Virus record (IMG/VR): IMGVR_UViG_3300000553_000014
Coordinates: 24,303-88,302 of that record
Direction: 5' to 3' (one strand)
Length of the DNA stretch: 64,000 bases
Origin: a virus
Of the stretch, positions 50,495 to 59,684 are shown one piece after another. Position 1 is the stretch's first letter. Each line of letters opens with the position of its first letter. A program made the position numbers and the translations under genes. The notes beneath the pieces were generated by a model. The model was given only the letters and a program-made list of their open reading frames with translations. It ran no database searches and was not told where the DNA came from.

Positions 50495-52174
50495 TTAATA
50501 ATTATCATCATCAGTATGTATAATATCTTCTGGAGTTTCTTCTGGAATATCAGTTTCATTATCTAAAGAAGAATTATCATCATCTGAAGAATTATCATCA
50601 TCTGAAGTATCATCATCTTTTTCAGTTGTATCAGGAGGAAATCCTAATCTAATATTTTCTGCTCTTCTTTCAACTTCCATAGAAGCTAATTGTTCAGCTG
50701 TATAACTTAAATGATTTTTTATAATCCATGAAAGTGGAATTGCTTTTCTTGCAACACCATTAACATCTTCTAATTCACCAAATGCTGCGATATTTGTTGC
50801 AATTTCAACTTCTTTGTTAACAATTTCTAATTCAGCTAATTTATCATATTGATTAAATGCAACCCATTCCATTTTTATTGAATCCAATAAAGATAAATCA
50901 ACACCAATTTCTACTTGTTTTAATGTTAATTGAATAATTATTGGTTTAATAAATAATGGATTCATCATTTTACGAATTGCATTAATAAATTTACCAAAAT
51001 TTACTTCAATTTTTCTTAATGAATTTACATCTGTAAATCCCCAACTATCTGAAGAATTAGGGTCAATTCTATCATAAGGAATTTCTGTATCTTTCCAAAA
51101 ATATTTTTCCCAAAATCCTAAAGAATCAACTTCAGTTAAATCAGGTCCATTTGAATTTATTTCTTCAATTTCTGGAGCTCCTGAATTTTGAGTTTCAGCT
51201 GTAAAAAATTCTCTATAACCACTATTATTTGGTAAATTATTAAATTTTACAACTCCATCATCATCAAATGTATATTTATTAATATACATATTTTTTGCTT
51301 CAGTTAATTTTTGAATTGCTTCTGAACGTCCAACATCACCCATAGCAAGTTTTATGTGCATTCTTACTTGTGATTTCGCAGCAAACCAAAGAACTTTTGA
51401 TGTTTGCATTGAACGCATAATATTAAAACTTCTTCGTAATTTATCAACATAACTTATAAACCCATAATCATATTGATTCCATTCAAGTAAAACAATTTGA
51501 TTTTCATGTAAAATACGTTCTTTATTATTATCCATTAATGGACGTTGAACATAATAAACATAATCATCTTCTTTAAATTTTTGCAAAGTTGCAGGGTCTA
51601 TTGGAACAATTCCAACAATATCTTTTGGATTTTTTAAATTATCATAAATAATTTCAAAAGAAATTTTACCTGTTTTAACAAAATCTTTAACACATTCAAT
51701 AAGTCCTTCATCAACAAAATCATAAAAGTGCATTAATCTTGGATAAAAAACTTTATCAATATATTCTTGAATTGCTCTTGCAACATCTTGTTTACTTTCT
51801 TCTATTTGTGTTACATTTATTTTTGGGAAAACACAATATTTATGAGATTCTGTATCAATAATTACAGTTTCATGTGCAATAATATCAACAGCTTTTTTTA
51901 TTTCATTATTTTCAGCAAATACAAATAAATCATTACGATAATTTATACCAGTTATTGGTGAATATGCAAAATTATTACGATAACGAATATCTGGATTAAA
52001 AGTAAAATTATCAGTATTTGTAAAAAATATTGGGTCTGATGGAGAACCAACCATTTTTTTCAAAGCTTTTTTATCTGATAATTTTTCGGTTGTATTAGCT
52101 AATAAAATTTTCTTTGATAATGTTTTTTCAACATTACGAGCTGTGATTGTTTTTATACCAGTAGATAATTTCAT
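50495..52174 (-). CDS. 20: Portal vertex protein, gp20-like
   Basis: 559 residues, the usual portal length. Recognisable segments: NEIKKAVDIIAHETVIID at the start of the body, FVKTGKISFEIIYDN, VGIVPIDPATLQKF, YGFISYVDKLRRSFNIMRSM, and the C-terminal-third helix region around FWEKYFWKDTEIPYDRIDP. The last 40 residues are Asp/Ser-rich and probably disordered. It forms the dodecameric ring for DNA packaging and tail attachment. It overlaps the next upstream gene's stop by one base. Confidence 0.88.
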   Translation of the reverse strand: MKLSTGIKTITARNVEKTLSKKILLANTTEKLSDKKALKKMVGSPSDPIFFTNTDNFTFNPDIRYRNNFAYSPITGINYRNDLFVFAENNEIKKAVDIIAHETVIIDTESHKYCVFPKINVTQIEESKQDVARAIQEYIDKVFYPRLMHFYDFVDEGLIECVKDFVKTGKISFEIIYDNLKNPKDIVGIVPIDPATLQKFKEDDYVYYVQRPLMDNNKERILHENQIVLLEWNQYDYGFISYVDKLRRSFNIMRSMQTSKVLWFAAKSQVRMHIKLAMGDVGRSEAIQKLTEAKNMYINKYTFDDDGVVKFNNLPNNSGYREFFTAETQNSGAPEIEEINSNGPDLTEVDSLGFWEKYFWKDTEIPYDRIDPNSSDSWGFTDVNSLRKIEVNFGKFINAIRKMMNPLFIKPIIIQLTLKQVEIGVDLSLLDSIKMEWVAFNQYDKLAELEIVNKEVEIATNIAAFGELEDVNGVARKAIPLSWIIKNHLSYTAEQLASMEVERRAENIRLGFPPDTTEKDDDTSDDDNSSDDDNSSLDNETDIPEETPEDIIHTDDDNY

Positions 52175-53097
52175 TATTTTACAATTTTATTAGAATTTTG
52201 TTTAGCTTGCATTTCTTTTAATTGCTGAGTATATCTATTATCATAATATAAATTATCATTATATGATAAATTCAATGTTTCAATTTTAATATAAATTTCA
52301 AAAATATTATTATTATCTAATAATTCTTTTAATTTAATTAAATGTTTTGGTGGTTCTAATTTTATATTTGTTTGTATTTGAGCACTTTTATTAACAATAT
52401 TATAAAAATCCAAAATATCTTGTTTTAAATCATAACAAACAAGTTTATTTGTATTAGATGTTAAAAACAATAATTGTTTATTTGATTTATCAAAACATAT
52501 TGAAATTATATCTTTTTGATTAATTCCAAATTTTTCTTGTAATTCAGCATTTAATGCTAAATTATTGCAAATATCATAACCATATATTAATATAGGCATT
52601 TTTGCAAATGTTTTGATTTTTAAAATATTTTTTGGTAAATTTTCTAAATCATTTGATAACAATAACTTTTCAATTATTTTTTTCAAATCATTTTTAAAAC
52701 TATAAATATCTAATTGAATTGAATTTTCAGGTTTAAATTCAATATTTAAACTTTCATTTAAATTTTTTTGTAAACCTGTTTCATAACCTATTAAAAAATC
52801 ATGAACTTTAGAAAAATATGAAAAATAATTATTTCGATTATTTTTTAAATAAATATTGGTAGCAATAAATTTATCATAATTTTCATTTAATTCCATAAAT
52901 GGTATATCGCTTATTTCGGAATATAAATTCATCATATTAAAATGATATGTTGAAAATTTTTCATTTTCCATCAAATTTTGAACAGATTTACCAATATTAG
53001 AAATATTTCCAAATTTATTAATAAATGATTTTATTTCATTATTACATGAAATAATTGTTCCAATTATTAATTGTTCTTTATTTTGTATACTTTGCAT
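52174..53097 (-). CDS. Hypothetical late protein, 307 aa
   Basis: Lies just upstream of the portal. Helical N-terminus, then a beta-containing middle (QKDIISICFDKSNKQLLFLT). It carries LNEN and LNES tetrapeptides (FMELNENYDK, NLNESLNIEF), so it could be a head protein processed by the prohead protease. No family recognised. Confidence 0.6.
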   Translation of the reverse strand: MQSIQNKEQLIIGTIISCNNEIKSFINKFGNISNIGKSVQNLMENEKFSTYHFNMMNLYSEISDIPFMELNENYDKFIATNIYLKNNRNNYFSYFSKVHDFLIGYETGLQKNLNESLNIEFKPENSIQLDIYSFKNDLKKIIEKLLLSNDLENLPKNILKIKTFAKMPILIYGYDICNNLALNAELQEKFGINQKDIISICFDKSNKQLLFLTSNTNKLVCYDLKQDILDFYNIVNKSAQIQTNIKLEPPKHLIKLKELLDNNNIFEIYIKIETLNLSYNDNLYYDNRYTQQLKEMQAKQNSNKIVK

Positions 53098-53243
53098 TAT
53101 ATATCATTATTTAATTGAATATCCAATTTATTTTTAAATACAACAAGTTGATTAGAAATATTATATAAAACCGTAGCTACGATTTTATTTTGTAAAATAA
53201 CATTGGAAAACATTTTCGAAAAAAATATTACAATTTTGTCCAT
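53097..53243 (-). CDS. Small late protein, 48 aa
   Basis: A frame of 48 codons from ATG 53,243. Its TAA overlaps the next start as TAATG, and it starts 1 base before the upstream stop, so it fills the gap exactly between two genes. Hydrophobic and basic (DKIVIFFSKMFSNVILQNK). No family recognised; support is from spacing. Confidence 0.5.
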   Translation of the reverse strand: MDKIVIFFSKMFSNVILQNKIVATVLYNISNQLVVFKNKLDIQLNNDI

Positions 53244-53244
53244 T

Positions 53245-53595
53245 TTATTTTGTTGTATTATTATTATTTTGTCCACTATTTGCTCCAGAAGCAGTTGTAT
53301 TTGCTGCTGTAGTTGCAGATATTAATGTAGTTATTTCTGTATTTATTAATTGTTGAAATATGGTAAATTTTGCATTTATTTTATCATCAAGCATTGTATT
53401 CAAAACAGGTAATAATTTAAAAGCAAATTGTTCAGCTAAATTTAAAGAAATATCATCAAAAACATTATTAGATATTGGAAAAATTTCTAACATTGAATTT
53501 CGTATACTTTCAAAATAACTTTGGTCAGTAACAGATAATTTTGTAAAATCACCTGTATTTATTATTTTTATTTTTAAATTATCAGTAATTCCCAT
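53245..53595 (-). CDS. Hypothetical late protein, 116 aa
   Basis: Helical, with an Ala/Thr/Gly/Asn-rich C-terminus (TAANTTASGANSGQNNNNTT). It contains an amphipathic segment (LNLAEQFAFKLLPVLNTML). Spaced tightly between neighbours; possibly a head or neck protein. No family recognised. Confidence 0.6.
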   Translation of the reverse strand: MGITDNLKIKIINTGDFTKLSVTDQSYFESIRNSMLEIFPISNNVFDDISLNLAEQFAFKLLPVLNTMLDDKINAKFTIFQQLINTEITTLISATTAANTTASGANSGQNNNNTTK

Positions 53596-54104
53596 TATAA
53601 ATAAATTATATTATTTTTCTTTAATAATTGGATTAATTCTTTTGTTGGTTTATCTTCTTTAAATTTAACACCTAAAATAATTCCTGGTTTAAAAATAAGT
53701 TTTTTCATAACTAATTCAGATTCAGTTGAAAAATCATCTAAATATGTTTCCCAATTTAATGTATTACAATCTAATTCTATTAAATTTTTTTCATTAAAAT
53801 CTTCTTCATTCAAATAATCATTTTGCTGATAATATTCATCTTTTGTACTAAATCCTGTAACATATTCACAAATTTCTGGATTATCTTCAAAAAATTCTTC
53901 ATCATAAATTATTTCAATAATATTTTGTTCTAATAATAAATCATGATTAAATACTATACAAGTTTCTCCAAAATTATCAGCTCCTCCCGAATTTTTTTTA
54001 TAACTAAATGATATAAATTTTTTAGGAATTATTATTTTATTGTTTAATAATTCATATAACCAATTTTTATCAGTATTTCTAAATATTAAATTATTGCTTT
54101 CCAA
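53595..54104 (-). CDS. Hypothetical late protein, 169 aa
   Basis: Acidic (EFFEDNPEICEYV, EEDFNEK) with alternating strands and helices. It overlaps the upstream gene by 19 bases. No family recognised. Confidence 0.6.
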   Translation of the reverse strand: MESNNLIFRNTDKNWLYELLNNKIIIPKKFISFSYKKNSGGADNFGETCIVFNHDLLLEQNIIEIIYDEEFFEDNPEICEYVTGFSTKDEYYQQNDYLNEEDFNEKNLIELDCNTLNWETYLDDFSTESELVMKKLIFKPGIILGVKFKEDKPTKELIQLLKKNNIIYL

Positions 54105-54874
54105 TTTATATTAGGATTAATTGTTGTACCATTTTTACGACAAAATAATTGCCATTCTTTGATTAATTGATTTGCTCTAATTGTATCATATCCACGACTT
54201 GGAATAAAAATTGCTTTATGCCATTCGTTATAAGGAAAACATACAATTTGTTTCATTCTTTGTGGAATATACATTCTAACACAAAATTTAACTCCAAATC
54301 TTTCTAATGTTTTTACAATTAATCTATAATCAATTTGTACAGGTTTATTTGTTTTAAAAAATATTTGATACCTATAAAGTTTTTTAAATAATTCAAAAAT
54401 TGAACACATTACTATTATCCTTATTTTTGGTGGTAACAAATGTAAATTAAATCCAATATTTCTTATACCTAATTTAGTTACAATAGGTCCAAGTGAAATT
54501 ATTAATGGATATTTATCAAACCAAGGCAAAACTGAAGTTCCTTTATATTTGGGATTTTTATATTCAAATATAAACATTCCACCTTGATACATTAATAATT
54601 TATTATATCTATAATTAGTTGGATTTTTAAAAACTGTTTTAAAAAGCCAACTTGTTGCTTGTGAAGCAGGTCTATTATTAACCCAAGAATTTTTTAAAAC
54701 TCTTGTTCTCATAGAATAATAACCACTTTTAATATTTAATTTTTCAATTGTTTCCTTATCAGTTTTACTTCCACGGGCTTCAGTAAGTATTCGAGAATAT
54801 TTTGCTTTATAAATATCTTTTGATGATATTTCTTTCAGTAAATCTTCTATTGGAATTACTTTCTTTTTTGGCAT
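54086..54874 (-). CDS. Conserved T4-type phage protein, 262 aa
   Basis: Basic protein. The segment FIFEYKNPKYKGTSVLPWFD, then PLIISLGPIVTKLGIRNIGF and NLHLLPPKIR, is a pattern I know from T4-type phages ('F.Y.np......l..yd..Plii......GfnlHylpp..R'), though I cannot attach a proven function. Its place between head genes suggests a head, neck or packaging accessory role. Confidence 0.65.
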   Translation of the reverse strand: MPKKKVIPIEDLLKEISSKDIYKAKYSRILTEARGSKTDKETIEKLNIKSGYYSMRTRVLKNSWVNNRPASQATSWLFKTVFKNPTNYRYNKLLMYQGGMFIFEYKNPKYKGTSVLPWFDKYPLIISLGPIVTKLGIRNIGFNLHLLPPKIRIIVMCSIFELFKKLYRYQIFFKTNKPVQIDYRLIVKTLERFGVKFCVRMYIPQRMKQIVCFPYNEWHKAIFIPSRGYDTIRANQLIKEWQLFCRKNGTTINPNINWKAII

Positions 54875-54910
54875 TATTATTAATTATTGATACTTATTAT
54901 TTAAATATTA

Positions 54911-55447
54911 TTAACATAAAACATCTTCAACAGATGTAAATTTTGTTTCAAAAATTAATCTTGGTCCATTTTGTCCAAAAATTAAAATACTGTCATTTGA
55001 TTCAAAATAATAAAGTTTATCAGAAATTCCTCCTGTTAATTGTTTATTAATTAATGAAAAAACTCCATCATTATAATCTAAATATACACAAGATTCAACA
55101 ATTGGTAATTTTATTGTATCAAGTATTGTTATTAATGGTTCTTTTTTCTTAAATATTTTTTGGTCTATTTCAATTGTTAAAACACCCAAAGCATATTTTT
55201 CTTTAATTAAATCAATTAATTTTGAATATGAAATTACATAACTTTCTGGATTTGTAATATCACTAATTTCGATAACTTGAGAATTTGCTTTTGATTGTCT
55301 TAAATGTAAACCAATAAAATCATGATAATCATTATTATCAAATCTTAAAGTACATTCTATTTGTGATTTTAAAAATGCAAATATTTCATTTTGTGTCAAT
55401 TTTGAAATAATAACAAAATTATCTTGTTTTTTATAGTCCATAATCAA
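54911..55447 (-). CDS. Hypothetical late protein, 178 aa
   Basis: Mixed alpha/beta, with the start 4 bases inside the gp4-like gene's stop. No known motif. Position between the gp4-like and 262-residue genes suggests a virion or assembly role. Confidence 0.6.
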   Translation of the reverse strand: MIMDYKKQDNFVIISKLTQNEIFAFLKSQIECTLRFDNNDYHDFIGLHLRQSKANSQVIEISDITNPESYVISYSKLIDLIKEKYALGVLTIEIDQKIFKKKEPLITILDTIKLPIVESCVYLDYNDGVFSLINKQLTGGISDKLYYFESNDSILIFGQNGPRLIFETKFTSVEDVLC

Positions 55448-55899
55448 AAAATTTTTCCGTTTAAATGTTGTTCAGTAATTATTTTAAATATATATCCATT
55501 TTGTTTACACCATGTAATTGCAGATTTCCATTTACAGGCATTTTTATAATTTACTTTTGTTCTTCTTATTTCTGATTCTTTTAAAGGTACTAATTCTGAT
55601 GGTTTTATTTCTACGATAATTTTCTTCCCATCTTTCATAATAACAGTAAAATCCGTATTATAATTATGTCGGACTTGTGTAACTTTACCTTTAACTTTTT
55701 CTAACATTAAATATGGAATAACAATTTGCTCCGAACTCCATTTTTCAACATTAGAATTTAATTCTAAATTTATCATAAATTTATATTCTAAAGATGACCT
55801 ATAAATTATTGGTTCAGGACCAAAATATTTTTTAGCATTTTTAAAATATCCTTGTTTATATTTTGAATTTTTATTCGGAGCAAGTTGTTTTATTCCCAT
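55444..55899 (-). CDS. 4: Head completion nuclease, gp4-like
   Basis: 151 residues. KYKQGYFKNAKKYFGPEPII, YRSSLEYKFMINLELNSNVE, WSSEQIVIPY, DFTVIMKDGKKIIVEIKP follows T4 gp4 closely, including the TnsA/restriction-nuclease-like E...D...ExK core (E58-region, D in TDFTV, EIK). In T4, gp4 (with gp50 and gp2) completes the packaged head before tail joining. Overlaps both neighbours by 1-4 bases. Confidence 0.85.
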   Translation of the reverse strand: MGIKQLAPNKNSKYKQGYFKNAKKYFGPEPIIYRSSLEYKFMINLELNSNVEKWSSEQIVIPYLMLEKVKGKVTQVRHNYNTDFTVIMKDGKKIIVEIKPSELVPLKESEIRRTKVNYKNACKWKSAITWCKQNGYIFKIITEQHLNGKIF

Positions 55900-57029
55900 T
55901 ATAATTCACAATTTATCATAATTGTGTTTGTACGTTTTAACATATTATAAGTATCTGTTGATAAATCTTTTCCAGCATTATAAATATCGGTTTCTGGTTC
56001 TAAAATTAATTTTAATCCACAAGGTATACATAATTTAAGATTTGTCATAAATTCTATATTTGGACCTTGACAAGATTTAAATTTTAATATAATAAAAAAT
56101 TTATCTTTTTGTGATTCAATATTAACATCATTAATATTAATTCCAAAATAATCACAATTTTCTTTAAGTGTATCAGATGTTGTTATATATTGTTGTAAAA
56201 TATTATCATTTTTTAATAAATTACCTATCCAATTTTTCGCAGCTTTTTCATTAATAAATTGCATTACATAATATTGTTCATCAGTTACAGAAAATTTAAA
56301 ATTTTTCAATAATTGATTAACATTATCCATATATTTAAAATCAAAATTATTTAAATTACCTGTTAATAATTTATTATTAATAACTTTAATTCTATTTATG
56401 AAAAAATCAGCCATAAATTTTCTTTCATCATCTGTTATTGTTGTAATACTGTGCATCAAATTAACAACTTTTACTGAAGTTAATTCAGGATTTTCAATAT
56501 TTGTTTGTAATGGTGAATATGTTAATTCATTTTCAGCAAAATCAGTTATAATATGTTTATCAATTGGAGAACGTAAGGTTTTTTCCCATGTTTGAAAATC
56601 CCAAATATTTTTACCTAAAAAATAATTTCCAAATTGTCCACAAGTTATATCAATTACAAAATTAATTTCACTATCTTTTACCAATATAGCAGTATGCCAT
56701 TTATTTTGTGAACCATTATAACATTCACCATAATATTGTTCTTTAATATCTATGGAAATCAATTTTGCATTAGCTTGTCTTGATTGTAATAACATTTGAA
56801 ATGTTTTATCAAAAAGTAATGCTTGTGATGCTGACACACAAAAACCTGTTGTTGTTAAGCCTTCAGCAATATTTTTTGGTTTATCTTCGAGTTTAAAATT
56901 TCCATCAAGTGATTGTCCTTCACGATATGCTAATGCTGAACCATTTTGAACATCAAAACGACGTTTAAAATTATTAATAACTTTTATGTAATTATCAGCT
57001 ATTGTTGTTAAACTATTCCTATTTTCCAT
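55899..57029 (-). CDS. Late protein with candidate papain/transglutaminase-like C-H-D triad, 376 aa
   Basis: TTGFCVSASQALLF (C64), NKWHTAILVKD (H112) and NFVIDITCGQFGNYF (D127) appear in the order and spacing of transglutaminase-like or papain-like enzymes (Cys at a helix start, His on a strand, Asp on the next strand before a T-x-QF motif). The C-terminal 230 residues are helical/beta without a known domain. It could be a virion-carried protease, deamidase or peptidoglycan amidase, or just a structural protein. The triad is read by eye and needs a structure model. Confidence 0.5.
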   Translation of the reverse strand: MENRNSLTTIADNYIKVINNFKRRFDVQNGSALAYREGQSLDGNFKLEDKPKNIAEGLTTTGFCVSASQALLFDKTFQMLLQSRQANAKLISIDIKEQYYGECYNGSQNKWHTAILVKDSEINFVIDITCGQFGNYFLGKNIWDFQTWEKTLRSPIDKHIITDFAENELTYSPLQTNIENPELTSVKVVNLMHSITTITDDERKFMADFFINRIKVINNKLLTGNLNNFDFKYMDNVNQLLKNFKFSVTDEQYYVMQFINEKAAKNWIGNLLKNDNILQQYITTSDTLKENCDYFGININDVNIESQKDKFFIILKFKSCQGPNIEFMTNLKLCIPCGLKLILEPETDIYNAGKDLSTDTYNMLKRTNTIMINCEL

Positions 57030-57047
57030 ATCTTTTTGATTAATCGT

Positions 57048-58229
57048 TTATATCATTATTATTGTTTGTATCATTGAATTTAATTCTTGTTCATCAGGTT
57101 TAGTATATTCAATTGAATATCCAATTACTATTTTTTTGCCTGAATGTTCAGTATCTAATCTAAATTGTTTATCTCCAGTTTCAGGTAAATAACAATCAAA
57201 TCCAACAATCGAAAACGGAGTTACTTCGAACATTAAATTTTTTAATGTTATTGTAATTATATTTCCACCTAATGATTTATTTACTATATTACTATAAAAA
57301 GGAAATTTATGCTTTTCAAAACCAGAAAATGTATTAGAACCTATTTCTCCAAATCCAACATTTGGGTCAGATTTTAAAATTTTTTCAATTTTTGATTGAA
57401 TACTAACATTATAAATTGAAGCATTTTCTAAAAACATTTTAGAAAAATTTGTATTTAATGTATAAAATTCAATTGGAATTTTAAATTCATCTTCAGGTAA
57501 ATATTGTCTTGTTTTTGAACTAAATATTATATCTTGTGGGTCAATTGTTTCTCCTGTTTGTTTTAGAGTATATTTATCATAAGGTTGATTACGCATAGTT
57601 TCAATATTACCTATATGTAAAAATCCAAAAGTATCAAAAGCAAAAACATTTGTTGTATATTTTTTAATTACATCATCAACTAAAAAATTTATTTGTGGAG
57701 TTTCCGTATTTAAAACATAATCAATATCTTTATTTAAATCTTCATTATCAAAAGTATATAATCCCATATCTGTTGTTTGACAAATAGTTGTCAAAATATC
57801 AATAATTTTTTGGTCTTTATAACTTTTTTGTTCAGTATAATACATTTTAGGATTAAACCAAATACCATCTAAATGTATTATTGCATCACCAGCATCAGAA
57901 TCAATTTGTGTAATTAATCCATTAAATTTAATATACCATGATTTATAACCTATAAAAATTACGCATTTATCAATTGCTTGTTTTAAAGCCGCTCTAATTT
58001 GGAGATTAGTATCATCTAATGATAATGAAAATCGCGGAAAACTATTAATGGCGAGTTTTAATTCAAAATGAATTAACTCGCCGACATTGACCACATAATC
58101 ACCGATTTTTATTAATGGAATACTTCTACCAAATTCATTAATTACATCTGTAACTTTCTTTTCGGAAAGAATATCCATATCAATTTTTATGTCATCAACC
58201 TTTATATTTGGTTTGACAATTATTCCCAT
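57048..58229 (-). CDS. Baseplate hub protein, gp27/gpD/VgrG-like
   Basis: 393 residues. VNVGELIHFELKLAINSFPR, then FSLSLDDT, WYIKFNGLITQID, LDGIWFNPKMYYTEQKSYKD, KIIDILTTICQTTDMGLYTF and TNVFAFDTFGFLHI follow the two-barrel hub fold shared by T4 gp27, Mu gp44 and P2 gpD. The following LysM-like gene and tail-tube-like gene support a baseplate cluster. It would form the trimeric tail hub through which the spike and DNA pass. Confidence 0.6.
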   Translation of the reverse strand: MGIIVKPNIKVDDIKIDMDILSEKKVTDVINEFGRSIPLIKIGDYVVNVGELIHFELKLAINSFPRFSLSLDDTNLQIRAALKQAIDKCVIFIGYKSWYIKFNGLITQIDSDAGDAIIHLDGIWFNPKMYYTEQKSYKDQKIIDILTTICQTTDMGLYTFDNEDLNKDIDYVLNTETPQINFLVDDVIKKYTTNVFAFDTFGFLHIGNIETMRNQPYDKYTLKQTGETIDPQDIIFSSKTRQYLPEDEFKIPIEFYTLNTNFSKMFLENASIYNVSIQSKIEKILKSDPNVGFGEIGSNTFSGFEKHKFPFYSNIVNKSLGGNIITITLKNLMFEVTPFSIVGFDCYLPETGDKQFRLDTEHSGKKIVIGYSIEYTKPDEQELNSMIQTIIMI

Positions 58230-58231
58230 TT

Positions 58232-58675
58232 TTAAAATGTTACGGTTCCTGATTTATCATTATATGAAACTTTTGGTAATGTTATATTAAGTTTTGGTAA
58301 TGCTGTTGTTTTTAATGATGAATTAATTTTTAATAAATTCGCTTTATTTATAATTGTATTATTTGTATCTTTTAAAATTCCTGGAATATTATCATCATCA
58401 AGTATTGTATTAATTGATAAAATAGATTCTAAACTATCAATATCTGGAATTTTAAACATCATTCCAATATTAATTTCAACTGGGTCAGTTATTTTATTAA
58501 AATTCATTATTAATGGAATTAAATCCATTCTCCCCCTATAATATCGATTAATTATAATATCAATTCTACCATAAAGATTATTATCAATTTTTATTACATC
58601 AATTAAATCAACCTGTTCAGGATTATCTAACATAAATGTATCAATACTATTTGCTAAATAAACATCTTGTAACAT
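58232..58675 (-). CDS. LysM-like baseplate protein (gp53-like)
   Basis: 147 residues. DIIINRYYRGRMDLIPLIMN, then FNKITDPVEINIGMMFKIPD, is a LysM-like module ('yrYyg..dl...Il.fN.i.dP..i..G..l.iP') as found in baseplate wedge/hub proteins such as T4 gp53 and Mu/P2 gpX-like proteins. It lies between hub and tube-like genes, 2 bases from each. Confidence 0.6.
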   Translation of the reverse strand: MLQDVYLANSIDTFMLDNPEQVDLIDVIKIDNNLYGRIDIIINRYYRGRMDLIPLIMNFNKITDPVEINIGMMFKIPDIDSLESILSINTILDDDNIPGILKDTNNTIINKANLLKINSSLKTTALPKLNITLPKVSYNDKSGTVTF

Positions 58676-58677
58676 AA

Positions 58678-59286
58678 TTAAAAATTTACTTTATTTAAAT
58701 CAAAACTTGGAATTATGAAATCAACATCCATTTCATTAAAAGTAAAGGTTGCATCAAATGTTTTAGATTCACTAAAACTTTGATTATAAGCAAATTCTAA
58801 TGCAGGTAATTCAGATGTAAAACATTTAGAAAATTTCCATCTAATCATTGGAATTTCAGCACTATCAGATAATGTTAAAGTTATTTGAAAATCTTTAATA
58901 TTTCTTGTTCGTTTATAATATGAATATAATACTTCATAACAATACATCCAATTTATTATACTATTTCTAAAAGTTATACTAACTGATGTTCCGGAAATAA
59001 TTTCATTTAATGGGGCAGTTCCTGGAAAAATTTTATTTACCGTAGTTTGTGGAAAATTTGTTAAATCTGGATTTTTACCTAAATTCATTAAAGAATTAAC
59101 AGTCATTAATGATAAATTAATCCCAGGAATATTGAGTTGTTGTATTGATTCATAAAAATGTGTTTTTATAGATTTAAATGGAGATTTTTTATAAAATAAA
59201 AAATCATCATACTTTTGAGTAAGTTCAATTGGGAAAAAATTATCATCAAAATCTATTCTAAAATTTGATAAAATTGGATTTAACAT
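58678..59286 (-). CDS. Tail-tube-like protein (gp19/gp54 family)
   Basis: 202 residues. The C-terminal half, FQITLTLSDSAEIPMIRWKF then ALEFAYNQSFSESKTFDATF, ending in a beta strand, resembles the tail-tube fold of myoviruses ('v.l.d..g.p...w.f.....p..l.....s......e..tf.yd'). The N-terminal 90 residues are specific. It could be the tube itself or a tube-initiator in the baseplate. Confidence 0.5.
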   Translation of the reverse strand: MLNPILSNFRIDFDDNFFPIELTQKYDDFLFYKKSPFKSIKTHFYESIQQLNIPGINLSLMTVNSLMNLGKNPDLTNFPQTTVNKIFPGTAPLNEIISGTSVSITFRNSIINWMYCYEVLYSYYKRTRNIKDFQITLTLSDSAEIPMIRWKFSKCFTSELPALEFAYNQSFSESKTFDATFTFNEMDVDFIIPSFDLNKVNF

Positions 59287-59289
59287 TTC

Positions 59290-59682
59290 TTATGAATTAT
59301 TTTCATTTGATAAAAGAGTTTCAATATAAATTGTTCTTCCTTTACCGCGTGTTATTTGTTTAAAATGTAACTTTAAATCATTAGCAATCATTGTTGTATA
59401 AAAAGAAAAAATATTTGTACTTTTTTCTGAATCATATTTATCCCATTTTTGCCATGCTTCACTAACAGCATAGTTAATACAAGCTTCTGCATCACATTTA
59501 TTTTTATAATCATAAACAGTTGCAAAATGTTTCGCAATTTTCGTGAAAATTTTTAACATTTTATTAGTTACTTTTCCAGCATCAATACAAGCAGAATATT
59601 CTGTTTGTAATTCTTCAGGTGTAACATAATAATTTTTATCAATATAAACTAAATCTTTTTGTGATACAGAAGCTTTTGACAT
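59290..59682 (-). CDS. 55: gp55-like late sigma factor, 130 aa
   Basis: 130 residues comprising a sigma region 2-type helical domain: MLKIFTKIAKHFATVYDYK, then CDAEACINYAVSEAWQKWDK, then YDSEKSTNIFSFYTTMIAND. This follows T4 gp55 ('i..ia..l...f.f......d.v.d.i.a....l..fd..k..N..aY.t.....'). No region 4 is present, as in gp55. In T4, gp55 directs late transcription with gp33 and the sliding clamp. It lies in the late block itself, with a separate 674-residue sigma-like gene at 40,223. Confidence 0.65.
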   Translation of the reverse strand: MSKASVSQKDLVYIDKNYYVTPEELQTEYSACIDAGKVTNKMLKIFTKIAKHFATVYDYKNKCDAEACINYAVSEAWQKWDKYDSEKSTNIFSFYTTMIANDLKLHFKQITRGKGRTIYIETLLSNENNS

Positions 59683-59684
59683 AT

